This document shows, in pieces, positions 1-13,243 of a DNA stretch of 64,000 nucleotides. Both the position numbers and the translations under genes were made by a program. This DNA comes from Castellaniella caeni NBRC 101664 (GTDB taxonomy: Bacteria; Pseudomonadota; Gammaproteobacteria; Burkholderiales; Burkholderiaceae_B). How positions within the stretch are numbered: the stretch's first letter is position 1; each line of letters starts with the position of its first letter. The stretch covers positions 59,687 through 123,686 of the forward strand of contig NZ_BCWN01000009.1 in the NCBI RefSeq assembly GCF_001592225.1, written 5' to 3'. Below the pieces are notes generated by a model. The model made no database searches. It saw only the letters and a program-made list of their open reading frames with translations, and was not told the origin of the DNA.

Positions 1-2020
1 CCGCGCGTACCCGCCGCCCTTCGGCGGTGCGCACGGGGATGTTCTGCAGATTAGGGTCGGACGAAGCCAGGCGCCCGGTGATGACGGCGGCCTGCGCGTA
101 GCGGGTGTGCACCCGGCCCGTGCGCGGGTTGATCATGCGCGGCAGCTTGTCGGTGTAGGTGGACTTGAGCTTGGCGATGCCGCGGTAGTCGAGCAGCAGG
201 CGCGGCAGCGGATAGTCGGCGGCCAGGCGCGTGAGCACTTCTTCATCGGTGGAAGGCGCGCCGCTGGCCGTCTTGCGCACCACCGGCAGTTGCATCTGTC
301 CAAACAGGATCTCGCCCAGCTGCTTGGGCGAATTGAGATTGAAGGGCTGGCCGGCCAGCGCATAGGCCTGCGCTTCGAGGTCGATCATCTGCTGGCCCAG
401 CTCGTGGCTTTGCCGCGCCAGCACCTGGGCATCGATGGCCACACCATTGCGCTCGACGCGCGCCAGCACCGCGGACGTCTGGATTTCGAGTTCGTAGGTG
501 CGCTTCAGGCCGGGCTCGGCCAGCACCTTGGGCAAGAGCACCTGATGCAGGCGCAAGGTGAAGTCGGCGTCTTCGGCGGCATAATGCGCAGCGGTGTCGA
601 GATCGACCTCGTCGAAGCCGATCTGCTTGGCGCCCTTGCCGCACAGTTCTTCGTAGGTGGTGCCGGTGACGCCCAGCCACTGGATGCAGAGGTCTTGCAG
701 ATTGACGCGCCGGTGCGACTGCAGCACGTAGGCCTGCAGCATGGTGTCGTGCTGCACGCCTCGCAGCGCCAGGCCCTCGTTGGCGAAGACGTGGGTGTCG
801 TACTTGGCGTGGTGCAGCAGCTTGGGTGCCGCCGGGTCTTCGATCCAGGGGCGCAGCTGTTCGAGCACCCAGGCGCGATCCAGCTGCTCGGGCGTGCCCG
901 GCGCCCGGTGCCCCACGGGAACGTAGGCGGCACGCCCCGGTTCGACCGAGACGGAAAAGCCCACCATCCGGGCTTCCATGGGGTCCAGGCTGGTGGTTTC
1001 GGTATCCAGGGCCACCAGTTCGGCGGCGCGGATTTTTTCCATCCAGCGCGCAAAACCGGCCTTGTCGAGCACCGCTTCGTATTCGACCGCCGCAGGGGCC
1101 TCGGGCACCTGATGACGGGCCGCCGCGGAGCGCGCATCCTGCTCGGGGACGCTGTCGGGATTGCCGGTGAGTTCGCGCAGCCAGGTGCGAAACCCGTAAT
1201 CGTCGTACAGGCGGTGCAGGGTCTGCGTGTCGGGCGCGTGCAGTTTCAGGGCGCACACCGCATGTTCGGGAGGCAGGTCGCAATCGAGCTTGATCGTGAG
1301 CAGCTCGCGGGTGAGCGGAAAATTGGGGATGGCGGCGCGCAGGTTGGCCCCGGCCACGCCCTTGAGCTGCCCGGCCTGCGCGATCAGGGCATCGATGCTG
1401 CCGTATTCGTTGAGCCACTTGGCCGCCGTCTTGGGCCCCACCTTGACCACGCCCGGCACATTATCGACCGCATCGCCCATCAGCATCAGGTATTCGACGA
1501 TGCGCTCGGGCGGCACGCCAAACTTGCGCACCACACCGTCCGGGTCTTGCCGGTCGCCCGTCATGGTGTTGATGAGCTCGACCTGGTCGTTGACCAGCTG
1601 GGCGAGATCCTTGTCGCCCGTGGAAATAATGGTATAAAAGCCCTCTTTTGCCGCCTGGCTCGCCAGGGTGCCGATGACGTCGTCCGCCTCGACCCCCGGG
1701 GTGCAGATGACCGTCCAGCCCAGCGCGGCCGCCGCCTCGTGTATGGGGGCGATCTGTACGCGCATGTCGTCGGGCATCGAAGGCCGGTTGGCCTTGTACT
1801 GCGGGTAGAGCTGCTCGCGAAACGAGCCGCCAGGGGCATCGAAGACGCAGGCACCGTACTGCGCCGCGTCCTTGTAATCGAGCATCAGCCTCCGTAACAT
1901 GGAGATGACGCCATACAGAGCCCCGGTGGGCTCGCCGCGCGCGTTGCGCAGATCGGGCATCGCATGATAGGCGCGGTACAGATAACTGGACCCATCCACA
2001 AGCAACAAGGTTTTTTTCAT
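1..2020 (-). CDS. polA: DNA polymerase I, 5' portion (C-terminus outside window)
   Basis: Repair and Okazaki-fragment polymerase. The minus-strand frame opens at 2020 with MKKTLLLVDGSSYLYRAYHA and stays open to the window edge, giving 673 codons of a protein usually near 900. The 5'-nuclease domain occupies about residues 1-300 and includes GDKDLAQLV and a helix-hairpin-helix around DNVPGVVKVGPKTAAKW. The 3'-5' exonuclease domain keeps its first acidic motif, LDTETT near residue 340, so proofreading is probably active. The visible part stops just after SSDPNLQNIP, at the entry to the polymerase palm, so motifs A-C are not in the window. No clear Shine-Dalgarno lies upstream of the ATG. That ATG overlaps the start codon of the divergent plus-strand gene. 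Confidence 0.97.
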   Translation of the reverse strand, partial: MKKTLLLVDGSSYLYRAYHAMPDLRNARGEPTGALYGVISMLRRLMLDYKDAAQYGACVFDAPGGSFREQLYPQYKANRPSMPDDMRVQIAPIHEAAAALGWTVICTPGVEADDVIGTLASQAAKEGFYTIISTGDKDLAQLVNDQVELINTMTGDRQDPDGVVRKFGVPPERIVEYLMLMGDAVDNVPGVVKVGPKTAAKWLNEYGSIDALIAQAGQLKGVAGANLRAAIPNFPLTRELLTIKLDCDLPPEHAVCALKLHAPDTQTLHRLYDDYGFRTWLRELTGNPDSVPEQDARSAAARHQVPEAPAAVEYEAVLDKAGFARWMEKIRAAELVALDTETTSLDPMEARMVGFSVSVEPGRAAYVPVGHRAPGTPEQLDRAWVLEQLRPWIEDPAAPKLLHHAKYDTHVFANEGLALRGVQHDTMLQAYVLQSHRRVNLQDLCIQWLGVTGTTYEELCGKGAKQIGFDEVDLDTAAHYAAEDADFTLRLHQVLLPKVLAEPGLKRTYELEIQTSAVLARVERNGVAIDAQVLARQSHELGQQMIDLEAQAYALAGQPFNLNSPKQLGEILFGQMQLPVVRKTASGAPSTDEEVLTRLAADYPLPRLLLDYRGIAKLKSTYTDKLPRMINPRTGRVHTRYAQAAVITGRLASSDPNLQNIPVRTAEGRRVRA

Positions 2021-2690
2021 GACAGACAACAAAACGAAACGGGTCTCGGCAGAACAACAGATTCCCACAATTATTGCAGAGATGCGCGCCGCCGCCGTGG
2101 CTTTTCAGAAAATCGGCCTGGGCGTGAGCATCTTCGGCAGTGCCCGCATCCCCCGCGGGCACCCCTTCTACGAACTGGGCCAAGAACTGGGCGGGCGCAT
2201 CGCGCAGCTGGGCGTGCCCGTCATCGCCGGCGGTGGCCCGGGCCTGATGGAAGCCGCCAACCGCGGCGCCTTCGAGGCGGGCGGGCGCAGCGTCGGGCTC
2301 AACATCCGGCTGCCGCGCGAGACCACCAACAACCCCTATCAAACCGACAGCCTGCACTTTGAATACTTCAATTCGCGCAAGGCATCGTTTTTCATGCACA
2401 GCCTGGCGTATGTGGTGCTGCCCGGCGGCTTCGGCACGCTCGACGAACTCTTCGAGGCCATCACGCTGGTGCAGACCATGAAGCAGCCCCCCGCCCCCAT
2501 CATTCTGGTGGGCACCACGTTCTGGTCGGGCCTCATCGACTGGGTGCGCGACCAATTGGTCACGCACGGCACGGTCAGCCCCTTCGACGTCGATCTCATC
2601 ACCGTCACCGACGACATGGACGAGATCATCCGTCTCATTCAAGAAGCCGTGCAGATCGAGCCCAGCCGCGAACCGGCACTGCCCGAATAA
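2019..2690 (+). CDS. LOG-family (TIGR00730) nucleotide phosphoribohydrolase-like protein
   Basis: A 223-residue Rossmann-fold protein of the LOG / 'lysine decarboxylase-like' family. Characterised members release free base from cytokinin riboside 5'-monophosphates or related nucleotides. Both signature motifs are present: GGGPGLMEAANRG near residue 70 and PGGFGTLDELFE near residue 140. The substrate in bacteria is often unknown, so only family membership is secure. The ATG at 2019 has AAGG eight bases upstream. A second in-frame ATG at 2082 would remove 21 residues but leave the fold intact. It diverges from polA with overlapping start codons and runs toward the amino-acid importer genes, about 110 bp downstream. 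Confidence 0.9.
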   Translation: MTDNKTKRVSAEQQIPTIIAEMRAAAVAFQKIGLGVSIFGSARIPRGHPFYELGQELGGRIAQLGVPVIAGGGPGLMEAANRGAFEAGGRSVGLNIRLPRETTNNPYQTDSLHFEYFNSRKASFFMHSLAYVVLPGGFGTLDELFEAITLVQTMKQPPAPIILVGTTFWSGLIDWVRDQLVTHGTVSPFDVDLITVTDDMDEIIRLIQEAVQIEPSREPALPE

Positions 2691-2802
2691 GGCGGTTCTA
2701 CGGGTAATGCTTGATGCACCGCATCGGCCACCTGAGTTAACATCACGCCTTGTTACCACCGGGAGGCATGCCTTGCAACCCGGTTTCACAGGAGACCACT
2801 CG

Positions 2803-3594
2803 ATGAAAACCACCCTGTTGGGCGCCGCTTTGCTGGTTGCAGCCGGGCTCATCCCCGCCGTCAGTTCCGCCGCCGACACACAAGAGCTGAAGATCGCCAC
2901 CGAAGCCGGCTACCCCCCCTTCGAATACCGCAATCCCAATGGCCAGCTCGAAGGCTTTGACATCGACATCGGCAACGAGCTGTGCAAACGCATGCAGCGC
3001 AAGTGCGTCTGGATCGACCAGTCGTTCGACAGCCTCATCCCGGGCCTGCAGGCACGCAAGTTCGACATCGCCAACTCCACCATGACGGCCACCGAAGCGC
3101 GCAAGAAGGTCATCGACTTCTCCACGCCCATCTTCATCGTGCCCGTCAAGTTGATGGTCAAGAAAGGCAGCGGCCTCGAACCCACGCCCGAATCCCTCAA
3201 GGGCAAGCGCGTCGGCGTGCAGCAAGGCACCACCATGGAAACCTACGCCCGCAAATTCTGGGCGCCGAAAGGGGTCGAGGTCATTTCCTACCCCAGCTAC
3301 ACCAATGCCTACGTGGACGTGACCGCCGGCCGCCTGGACGCCACGTTCCAAGAGGCCCAGAGCGCGGTTGACGGCTTCCTCAACAAGCCCGAAGGCGCCA
3401 ACTACGAGCTGGCCGCCATGACGCTCAAAGACCCGATCCTCAACGAACCCATCGCCATGGGCATGCGCAAGGGCAACACCAAGCTCGAAACCGAGGTCAA
3501 CAAGAACCTCAAGGCCATGCTGGCCGACGGCACCATCCAGGGCTTCGCGAAGAAATACTTTGCCAGCGGCCTCATCGAGTTTCCCGCGCAATAA
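2803..3594 (+). CDS. Periplasmic basic-amino-acid binding protein (HisJ/ArgT type)
   Basis: Solute-binding protein of a polar amino-acid ABC importer, 263 residues. The start at 2803 is chosen because AGGAGA lies seven bases upstream and a typical Sec signal follows (MKTTLLGAALLVAAGLIPAV, cleavage after SSA). The mature part has the family-3 pattern: ATEAGYPPFEYRNPNGQLEG, then GFDIDIGNELC, then DFSTPIF and GKRVGVQQGTT. Two cysteines (CKRMQRKC) sit in the position of the HisJ disulphide. It heads a gene set encoding two permeases and an ATPase that most resemble lysine/arginine/ornithine/histidine systems. The exact ligand cannot be read from sequence. Confidence 0.93.
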   Translation: MKTTLLGAALLVAAGLIPAVSSAADTQELKIATEAGYPPFEYRNPNGQLEGFDIDIGNELCKRMQRKCVWIDQSFDSLIPGLQARKFDIANSTMTATEARKKVIDFSTPIFIVPVKLMVKKGSGLEPTPESLKGKRVGVQQGTTMETYARKFWAPKGVEVISYPSYTNAYVDVTAGRLDATFQEAQSAVDGFLNKPEGANYELAAMTLKDPILNEPIAMGMRKGNTKLETEVNKNLKAMLADGTIQGFAKKYFASGLIEFPAQ

Positions 3595-3670
3595 ACCGGC
3601 AGGCTCCGGCCCGCACCATTCAGTGCCCGCCAGCCCGCCGCCACACGCGGGGGCCGGGTGCGCGGGACAC

Positions 3671-3720
3671 TGACCGCCCGAACGTGCCTTGCCACGCGCC
3701 CGTTCGGGCGGTCACCTTTT
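3671..3720 (+). terminator. Intrinsic-terminator-like hairpin between binding protein and permease genes
   Basis: A perfect 14-bp inverted repeat, TGACCGCCCGAACG at 3671-3684 and its complement at 3701-3714, has a 16-base loop and is followed by CCTTTTCTCT. It lies in the 142-bp gap between the binding-protein gene and the first permease gene. Partial termination or protection of the upstream mRNA 3' end would give more binding protein than membrane components, as is usual for ABC importers. Confidence 0.75.
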
Positions 3721-3736
3721 CTCTATCTGGCATTCC

Positions 3737-4426
3737 ATGTTTCTAAACGGCTATGGCCCCTTGATACTGGCGGGAACCTGGGTCACGATCCAGCTCGCAC
3801 TGCTGTCCCTGGCGGTTGCCGTGGGGCTCGGCCTGCTGGGCGCCTGGGCCAAGCTGTCCAGCTCGCGGCTGGCGCGGCTGCTGGCCACGATCTACACCAC
3901 GCTCATCCGCGGGGTGCCCGACCTGGTGCTGATGCTGCTGATTTTCTTCAGCCTGCAAATCTACCTCAATGAATTCACCGACCTGCTGGGCATCGACCCC
4001 ATCGACATCAACCCCTTCGGAGCCGGCGTGGTCACCCTGGGCTTCATCTACGGCGCCTATTTCGCCGAAACCTTCCGCGGCGCCTTCATGGCCGTGCCGC
4101 ACGGCCAGATGGAAGCCGCCACGGCCTACGGCATGCGCGAATTTCAGGTGTTCCGCCGCGTACTGTTTCCGCAGATGATGCGCCACGCCCTGCCGGGCAT
4201 TGGCAACAACTGGCAGGTGCTGCTCAAATCTACCGCCCTGGTGTCGCTCATCGGCCTGGCCGACCTCGTCAAGGTGGCGCAGGACGCGGGCAACGTCACC
4301 TTCCGCGTGTTCCTGTTCATCTCGCTCACGGGCCTCATCTACCTGGCCCTCACCACGGTGTCCAACGGCATTCTCTACTGGCTGGACAAGCGCTACAGCG
4401 TCGGCGTGCGCGAGGCGGCCCTATGA
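3737..4426 (+). CDS. Amino-acid ABC transporter permease (HisQ type)
   Basis: Inner-membrane permease of 229 residues in the HisM/HisQ family. It opens with MFLNGYGPLILAGTWVTIQL and has about five hydrophobic segments. The EAA loop that contacts the ATPase reads GQMEAATAYGMREFQVFRRV. A polar segment, LIRGVPDLVLML, matches the usual 'RG.P.L' entry. The ATG at 3737 is preferred over an upstream in-frame start at 3689 because family members begin at this hydrophobic stretch and the longer frame runs into the terminator hairpin; the ribosome site is weak. The stop overlaps the next start in ATGA, implying translational coupling. Confidence 0.92.
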   Translation: MFLNGYGPLILAGTWVTIQLALLSLAVAVGLGLLGAWAKLSSSRLARLLATIYTTLIRGVPDLVLMLLIFFSLQIYLNEFTDLLGIDPIDINPFGAGVVTLGFIYGAYFAETFRGAFMAVPHGQMEAATAYGMREFQVFRRVLFPQMMRHALPGIGNNWQVLLKSTALVSLIGLADLVKVAQDAGNVTFRVFLFISLTGLIYLALTTVSNGILYWLDKRYSVGVREAAL

Positions 4427-5133
4427 TCGACGTCCTCGAACAATTCTGGCAAGCGTACCTGTACAGCGCCAACGGCAGCCTCTCGGGCATGGCCGTCACC
4501 CTGTGGTTGCTGGTGCTGTCCGTCAGCATGGGCTTTTTCCTGTCGATCTTCCTGGCGGTGGCACGGGTGTCCTCGCGGCGCTGGCTGTCAGTGCCGCTCT
4601 GGACGTTCGGCTACGTCTTTCGCGGCACGCCGCTGTATGTGCAGATTTTGTTCATCTACGCGGGCATCTACAGCCTGGATTTCGTCAAGCACACGCCCAC
4701 CCTGGCCACCTTTTTCCAGAACGGCTTCAATTGCCTGGTGCTGGCACTGACGCTCAACACCGTCGCCTACACCACCGAAATCTTCGCCGGTGCCATCCGC
4801 GCCACCAGCGCGGGCGAAATCGAGGCCGCCCGCGCCTACGGCATGACGCGCTTCTCACTGTACCGGCGCATCATCCTGCCTTCGGCCTTGCGGCGCGCCC
4901 TGCCCGCCTACAGCAACGAGGTCATCCTCATGCTGCACGCCACGTCGCTGGCCTTCACCGCCACGGTTCCTGATATCCTGAAGGTGGCGCGCGACGCCAA
5001 CTCGGCCACCTACCAGACCTTTGCCTCGTACGGCATCGCCGCCCTGCTCTATCTGTGCCTGTCATTCCTGCTGATCGGGCTGTTCCGCTGGTACGAAAAC
5101 CGCGTGCTGGCCTATCTGGGCACTCACCGATAA
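4423..5133 (+). CDS. Amino-acid ABC transporter permease (HisM type)
   Basis: Second inner-membrane permease, 236 residues, pairing with the preceding one. It carries the EAA loop [20 protein letters not shown] and the motif [16 protein letters not shown]. It begins within the stop of the upstream permease and ends four bases before the ATPase gene, so the three are one translational unit. Permease identity is clear; the HisM rather than HisQ label rests on gene order and the C-terminal [10 protein letters not shown]. Confidence 0.93.
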   Translation: MIDVLEQFWQAYLYSANGSLSGMAVTLWLLVLSVSMGFFLSIFLAVARVSSRRWLSVPLWTFGYVFRGTPLYVQILFIYAGIYSLDFVKHTPTLATFFQNGFNCLVLALTLNTVAYTTEIFAGAIRATSAGEIEAARAYGMTRFSLYRRIILPSALRRALPAYSNEVILMLHATSLAFTATVPDILKVARDANSATYQTFASYGIAALLYLCLSFLLIGLFRWYENRVLAYLGTHR

Positions 5134-5137
5134 CACC

Positions 5138-5905
<768 letters not shown>

Positions 5906-5921
5906 TCGCCTGCGCGCCGGG

Positions 5922-6989
5922 TCAAAATCGCAAACGCATCCGGCGATGCTCGATGCCCGCATCCATGAAGGTGCCGCCTTCTTCTACGAAGCCGTGGCGG
6001 GCATAGAAGGGGCGGGCGTGCAACTGCGCGGCTAGGACGACCTCGGCATCGCCGCGCTGGCGGGCCAGATTCACCAAAGCGACGAGCAGTAAAGAACCGA
6101 CGCCCACACCACGCCAGGGCTGACGCACGGCCATGCGGCCAATGTGACCATCGGGCAGCAGGCGGCCCGTACCCACGGCCTGCCCAGCGGCATCATAGGC
6201 AATGGCGTGCAGGCACTGGGCATCCATGGGGTCCAGTTCTTCTTCCAGCGGCACTTGCTGTTCCTGGACGAAGACTTCCAGACGGATACGACTGGCCTCG
6301 GCGCCCAGACTGGCCCAACCACCGGTGACGACACGATAAGCGGTAGCCGAACCGCCGCCCAGGGTGAAATCCAGTACCTCGGGCAGCCAGCGGGCAAAGT
6401 CGGACAAGCCGTGGTCGCTACCGGGGATGATGTGCTGGTGGCTGCCAACAAAGCGGGCCTGCATTTCGCGCCAGTCGAGCACTTCGTCGCCCGTGGCGGC
6501 CAGCAGCAAGTAGCGCTCGGGCCGGGTCAGCTGGCGGATGTCGGCTTCGGCGCGGGCCAGCTCATCGACGTATTCGGGCAGGAATTCGAATGGCTCGTCG
6601 CCATGAAAGGTGCGGTGCGAGCCCACTTGCGTCGCCAGATCGCGGGCCGCATGCACCACGGGGTTGAGCAGTACGGCCCGGCAGCCCAGGCGTTCGGCCA
6701 GCCAGGTGGCGTAAAAGCCGCCCAGCGACGAACCGATGACGACAAGGCCATCGCGGCCCGCCGACGCCGCCGCATCTGTCCGCGCCAACGCTGCGTTCTC
6801 TTGCCCCAACCCCGTCCCTGCGAGGTTCAGCGCCAGCTGCAGCGCCGCCGCGGGGCTGGCGGGCAGCTGCGGGCAGCACCACTGCCCGGCCAGCCCGCGC
6901 CGGGCCAACTCGGCGGCCAACAGGCGGGATTTGAACGAATCGGGGGAAGAACGAAAGCCGTGCAGGTAGAGAATCATGCGCATCACCAT
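5922..6989 (-). CDS. Fusion of YqiA-like alpha/beta hydrolase and GNAT acetyltransferase
   Basis: A 355-residue two-domain protein. Residues 1 to about 200 resemble YqiA/YcfP-type esterases: MILYLHGFRSSPDSFKS, a nucleophile elbow GSSLGGFYATWLAE, an acidic residue in AATGDEVLDW and a histidine in GSDHGLSDFA. From about 215 it is a GNAT domain resembling ElaA/YjcF: LEVFVQEQQVPLEEELDP, then IGRMAVRQPWRGVGVGSLLL (acetyl-CoA loop) and ARPFYARHGF. The usual YqiA is about 190 residues and stands alone, so this is a genuine fusion in one frame. The start at 6989 is supported by GGAG eight bases upstream; TTG at 6992 and ATGs at 6983 and 6977 are alternatives. Substrates are unknown. Confidence 0.85.
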   Translation of the reverse strand: MVMRMILYLHGFRSSPDSFKSRLLAAELARRGLAGQWCCPQLPASPAAALQLALNLAGTGLGQENAALARTDAAASAGRDGLVVIGSSLGGFYATWLAERLGCRAVLLNPVVHAARDLATQVGSHRTFHGDEPFEFLPEYVDELARAEADIRQLTRPERYLLLAATGDEVLDWREMQARFVGSHQHIIPGSDHGLSDFARWLPEVLDFTLGGGSATAYRVVTGGWASLGAEASRIRLEVFVQEQQVPLEEELDPMDAQCLHAIAYDAAGQAVGTGRLLPDGHIGRMAVRQPWRGVGVGSLLLVALVNLARQRGDAEVVLAAQLHARPFYARHGFVEEGGTFMDAGIEHRRMRLRF

Positions 6990-7167
6990 CAAGATGACTC
7001 CATTCTACCGAAGGGCGGATGTGCGCAACCGCGGCGCGGCGGCCCCATATGCAAGAAACCCCCTGTCAGCACGAGGCCGCAGGGAGCTTGTTCCATGGCC
7101 TGAAGCCACGAGGCGTCAGGCTCGGCGCTCAGCGGCCCGAGGCCGTGCTGCCGAGGCCGTCACGCGT

Positions 7168-8988
7168 TCAGTCCGCGTCGCGCAGGCTGCGGCGGCGCTC
7201 GTGCTCTTTCAGGTAGCGCTTGCGCAGGCGGATCGACTTGGGCGTGACTTCGACCAGCTCGTCGTCGGAAATGAACTCGACCGCGTACTCCAGGCTGAGC
7301 GGAATCGGCGGCACCAGGTCGATGTGCTCATCCTTGCCGGAAGCACGCACGTTGGTGAGTTTCTTTTCCTTGATGGGATTGACCACCAGATCGTTGTCGC
7401 GCGAGTGGATGCCGATGATCATGCCTTCGTACACCGGGTCTTGCGGCGACACGAACATGCGCCCGCGCTCTTGCAGCTTCCACAGCGCATAGGCCACGGC
7501 GGTGCCGTCGTCCTGGCTGATCAGCACACCGTTGCGCCGTTCGCCCACGCCGCCTTCGCGCACCGGCGCGTAGTCGTCGAAGATGTGGCTCATGAGGCCC
7601 GTGCCGCGCGTGAGCGTCATGAATTCGCTCTGGAAACCGATCAGGCCACGGGCCGGGATGCGGTACTCCAGCCGGGTGCGGCCACGGCCGTCGGGCTGCA
7701 TGTCCTGCAGGTCGCCCTTGCGGCGGCCCAGCTCTTCCATGACGCCGCCCTGATGGGTGTCTTCCACGTCCACCGTCAGCAGCTCATAGGGCTCGCAGCG
7801 TTCGCCGTTGATTTCCTTGAACATCACGCGCGGACGCGAGACGGCCAGCTCGTAGCCCTCGCGGCGCATGTTTTCCAGCAGAATGGTCAGGTGCAGTTCG
7901 CCCCGGCCGCACACCTCGAACACGGTGTCGTCGCTGGTGTCGTTGACGCGCAGCGCCACGTTGGACTTCAGCTCGCGATCCAGGCGATCGCGCACCTGGC
8001 GGCTGGTGACGTACTTGCCCTCGCGCCCGGCCAGCGGCGAGGTGTTCACCATGAAGTTCATGGTGAGAGTGGGCTCGTCGATGCGCAGCATGGGCAGGGC
8101 TTCCTGCACCATCGGATCCATCAGCGTGCAGCCGATGCCGATGTCCTCGATGCCGTTGATGAGCACGATGTCGCCCGCTTCGGCGGAATCCACCAGCACG
8201 CGATCCAGCCCCTGGAACTTCAGCACCTGGTTCACACGGCCCTTGAAGGCCTCGCCCTCGGGGCCAAACTTGACGGCCACGTCCTGGCCCGCGTGCAAGC
8301 GGCCCCGGTTGATGCGGCCCACGCCGATCTTGCCGACGTAGCTGCTGTAGTCCAGTGAAATGATCTGCAGCTGCAGGGGGCCTTCGGCGTCATCGTCGCG
8401 CTGCGGCACGTATTGCAGGATGGCATCGAACAGCGGGCGCATGGTGCCCGAACGCACGTCGTCGGTCAGCCCCGCGTAGCCCGACAGGCCCGAGGCGTAG
8501 ATCACCGGGAAATCCAGCTGTTCTTCAGTGGCGCCCAGCTTGTCGAACAGGTCGAACGTGGCATTGACCACGTAGTCGGGGCGCGCACCGGGGCGATCCA
8601 CCTTGTTGACCACCACGATGGGCTTCAGGCCCAGCGCCAGCGCCTTGCGCGTGACGAAACGGGTCTGCGGCATCGGCCCTTCGACGGCATCGACCAGCAA
8701 CAGCACGCCATCGACCATCGACAGCACGCGTTCGACCTCGCCGCCGAAGTCGGCGTGGCCCGGGGTATCGATGATGTTGATGTGCGTGCCTTCGTATTCG
8801 ACGGCGCAGTTCTTGGCCAGAATCGTGATGCCGCGCTCGCGCTCGATATCGCCGGAATCCATCACCCGTTCGGACACCTGCTGGTTGTCACGGAAGGTGC
8901 CGGACTGCCGCAGCAGCTGGTCGACGAGAGTGGTCTTGCCATGGTCCACGTGGGCAATGATGGCCACGTTGCGCAAAGCTCGCTTCAT
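7168..8988 (-). CDS. typA: Ribosome-associated translational GTPase BipA/TypA
   Basis: Translation-factor GTPase of 606 residues that assists late 50S assembly and stress responses. G1 is [15 protein letters not shown] near the N-terminus, followed by RGITIL (G2), [14 protein letters not shown] (G3) and [13 protein letters not shown] (G4). The C-terminal BipA-specific region ends in [13 protein letters not shown]. The ATG at 8988 has GAGGAAA upstream and overlaps the truB stop in ATGA; the open frame extends further 5' but without the family sequence. It is the last gene of the rimP-to-typA string. Confidence 0.97.
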   Translation of the reverse strand: MKRALRNVAIIAHVDHGKTTLVDQLLRQSGTFRDNQQVSERVMDSGDIERERGITILAKNCAVEYEGTHINIIDTPGHADFGGEVERVLSMVDGVLLLVDAVEGPMPQTRFVTRKALALGLKPIVVVNKVDRPGARPDYVVNATFDLFDKLGATEEQLDFPVIYASGLSGYAGLTDDVRSGTMRPLFDAILQYVPQRDDDAEGPLQLQIISLDYSSYVGKIGVGRINRGRLHAGQDVAVKFGPEGEAFKGRVNQVLKFQGLDRVLVDSAEAGDIVLINGIEDIGIGCTLMDPMVQEALPMLRIDEPTLTMNFMVNTSPLAGREGKYVTSRQVRDRLDRELKSNVALRVNDTSDDTVFEVCGRGELHLTILLENMRREGYELAVSRPRVMFKEINGERCEPYELLTVDVEDTHQGGVMEELGRRKGDLQDMQPDGRGRTRLEYRIPARGLIGFQSEFMTLTRGTGLMSHIFDDYAPVREGGVGERRNGVLISQDDGTAVAYALWKLQERGRMFVSPQDPVYEGMIIGIHSRDNDLVVNPIKEKKLTNVRASGKDEHIDLVPPIPLSLEYAVEFISDDELVEVTPKSIRLRKRYLKEHERRRSLRDAD

Positions 8989-9740
8989 AGGTTTTCCTCG
9001 ATTGAAACACTTGCCGGACGCAGTCCGTCCGGCAAGGCGTGTAATGGGATGAGCGCCGCTTGCGGCGCGGCCATGGACTGCAGGGCTTCCAGCCCCACGG
9101 CCTGCTCGATTGAAAAAGGCCCGACCTGCGTGCGCCGCAAAGCGGACAGATGGGCCAGGCACCCCAGGCGGCGGCCAATGTCCTGCGCCAGCGTGCGCAC
9201 GTACGTGCCTTTGCTGCAATGCACGCGCAACCGCGCCGTCCTGCCCTCGCAGGCCAGCAGGTCGAGCGCGTGGATGGTGATCCGCCGAGGCGGGCGCTCA
9301 AGCTCGATGCCCTGGCGGGCATATTCGTACAAGGGCTTGCCGTCGCGCTTCAGCGCCGAAACCATGGGCGGAATCTGCTCGATCTCACCGCGAAACCCGG
9401 CCAGCGCCGCCTCCAGCGCCGCCGCGTCCACCCCGGTGAAATCGGCGGGCGCCTGGGCCACGATGTGCCCGGTGAGGTCGCCGCTGTCGGTTTCCTCGCC
9501 AAACGTGAGCGTGGCTTCATAGACCTTGTCGGCCTCGAGCATGGCGCCGGAAATTTTGGTCGCGCGCCCGAAGCAGCAGATCAGCAGCCCCGTGGCAAAA
9601 GGGTCGAGTGTACCGGTATGCCCCGCCTTGTGGGCATCGACCGTCCGTTTGGCGCGCTGCAGCGCATGATTACTGGACAGTCCCTCGGGTTTGTCCAGCA
9701 ACAGGACACCGTCGAGCAACTGCCCGCGTCGGGAAGCCAT
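8985..9740 (-). CDS. truB: tRNA pseudouridine-55 synthase
   Basis: Forms pseudouridine 55 in the T-loop of tRNAs. The protein has 251 residues. The catalytic aspartate is in [16 protein letters not shown] (about residue 47). Other family motifs are [14 protein letters not shown] at the start, [20 protein letters not shown] and the [18 protein letters not shown] block. It lies between rbfA and typA, as in many betaproteobacteria, with its stop inside the typA start codon. Confidence 0.97.
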   Translation of the reverse strand: MASRRGQLLDGVLLLDKPEGLSSNHALQRAKRTVDAHKAGHTGTLDPFATGLLICCFGRATKISGAMLEADKVYEATLTFGEETDSGDLTGHIVAQAPADFTGVDAAALEAALAGFRGEIEQIPPMVSALKRDGKPLYEYARQGIELERPPRRITIHALDLLACEGRTARLRVHCSKGTYVRTLAQDIGRRLGCLAHLSALRRTQVGPFSIEQAVGLEALQSMAAPQAALIPLHALPDGLRPASVSIEENL

Positions 9741-9775
9741 CGTTCAATCCGTAGAGATGAGTGACGACCGCCCGA

Positions 9776-10186
9776 TCAGGGCTGGCCGTCCGGGTCTTCG
9801 AGTTCGGGGATGTCCGACACGCCCGCCTGGGGACGGTTGGCCCGATCGATGAGTTGGGTGAGTTCGATGCCGCGCGCCAGCTGCACGTCGTGCACGAAGC
9901 GCAAAGTGGGCACCGTATGGATGTGCAGCAGCTTGAAGAGCTGCGAGTGCAGCCAGCCGGCCTTGTCGTTGAGCGCCTGGGCCGCGGTGCCGGGTTCGGC
10001 CCCCAGCACGGTGAAATACACCTTGGCGTGCGCGTAGTCCGCCGACAGATCGACGCCCGTGAGCGTGATCAGGCCGGCGCGCGCCACGTCGAGCTCGCGT
10101 TGCACCAGACCGGCCAGATCCTGTTGGATCTGGTCGGCCAGGCGGGTATTGCGGCCCGGGTTTGGTTTGGATTTATGACGACCCAT
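9776..10186 (-). CDS. rbfA: 30S ribosome-binding factor A
   Basis: Small KH-type factor (136 residues) required for maturation of the 16S rRNA 5' end and cold adaptation. Diagnostic parts are the start [20 protein letters not shown], the [13 protein letters not shown] strand and the C-terminal [20 protein letters not shown]. It begins 17 bp after the infB stop and sits 35 bp before truB, the standard order infB-rbfA-truB. Confidence 0.96.
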   Translation of the reverse strand: MGRHKSKPNPGRNTRLADQIQQDLAGLVQRELDVARAGLITLTGVDLSADYAHAKVYFTVLGAEPGTAAQALNDKAGWLHSQLFKLLHIHTVPTLRFVHDVQLARGIELTQLIDRANRPQAGVSDIPELEDPDGQP

Positions 10187-10203
10187 GATTCCGTGCCGCG
10201 CCC

Positions 10204-13188
<2,985 letters not shown>

Positions 13189-13243
13189 TCGACTCTCTCT
13201 TTGACTACGTTGATGGGCGGATGGAACGGGGGCTGCGCGGCGA

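Noticed and set aside
107..1897. A plus-strand open frame of 596 codons opposite polA.
   Set aside because: It mirrors the polA codons and has no ribosome site or family motif; polA domains are unmistakable on the other strand.
7099..7120. Inverted repeat downstream of typA (CCTGA-GCC with GGC-TCAGG and one mismatch), considered as a terminator.
   Set aside because: No T-run follows on either strand, so it is not a convincing intrinsic terminator.
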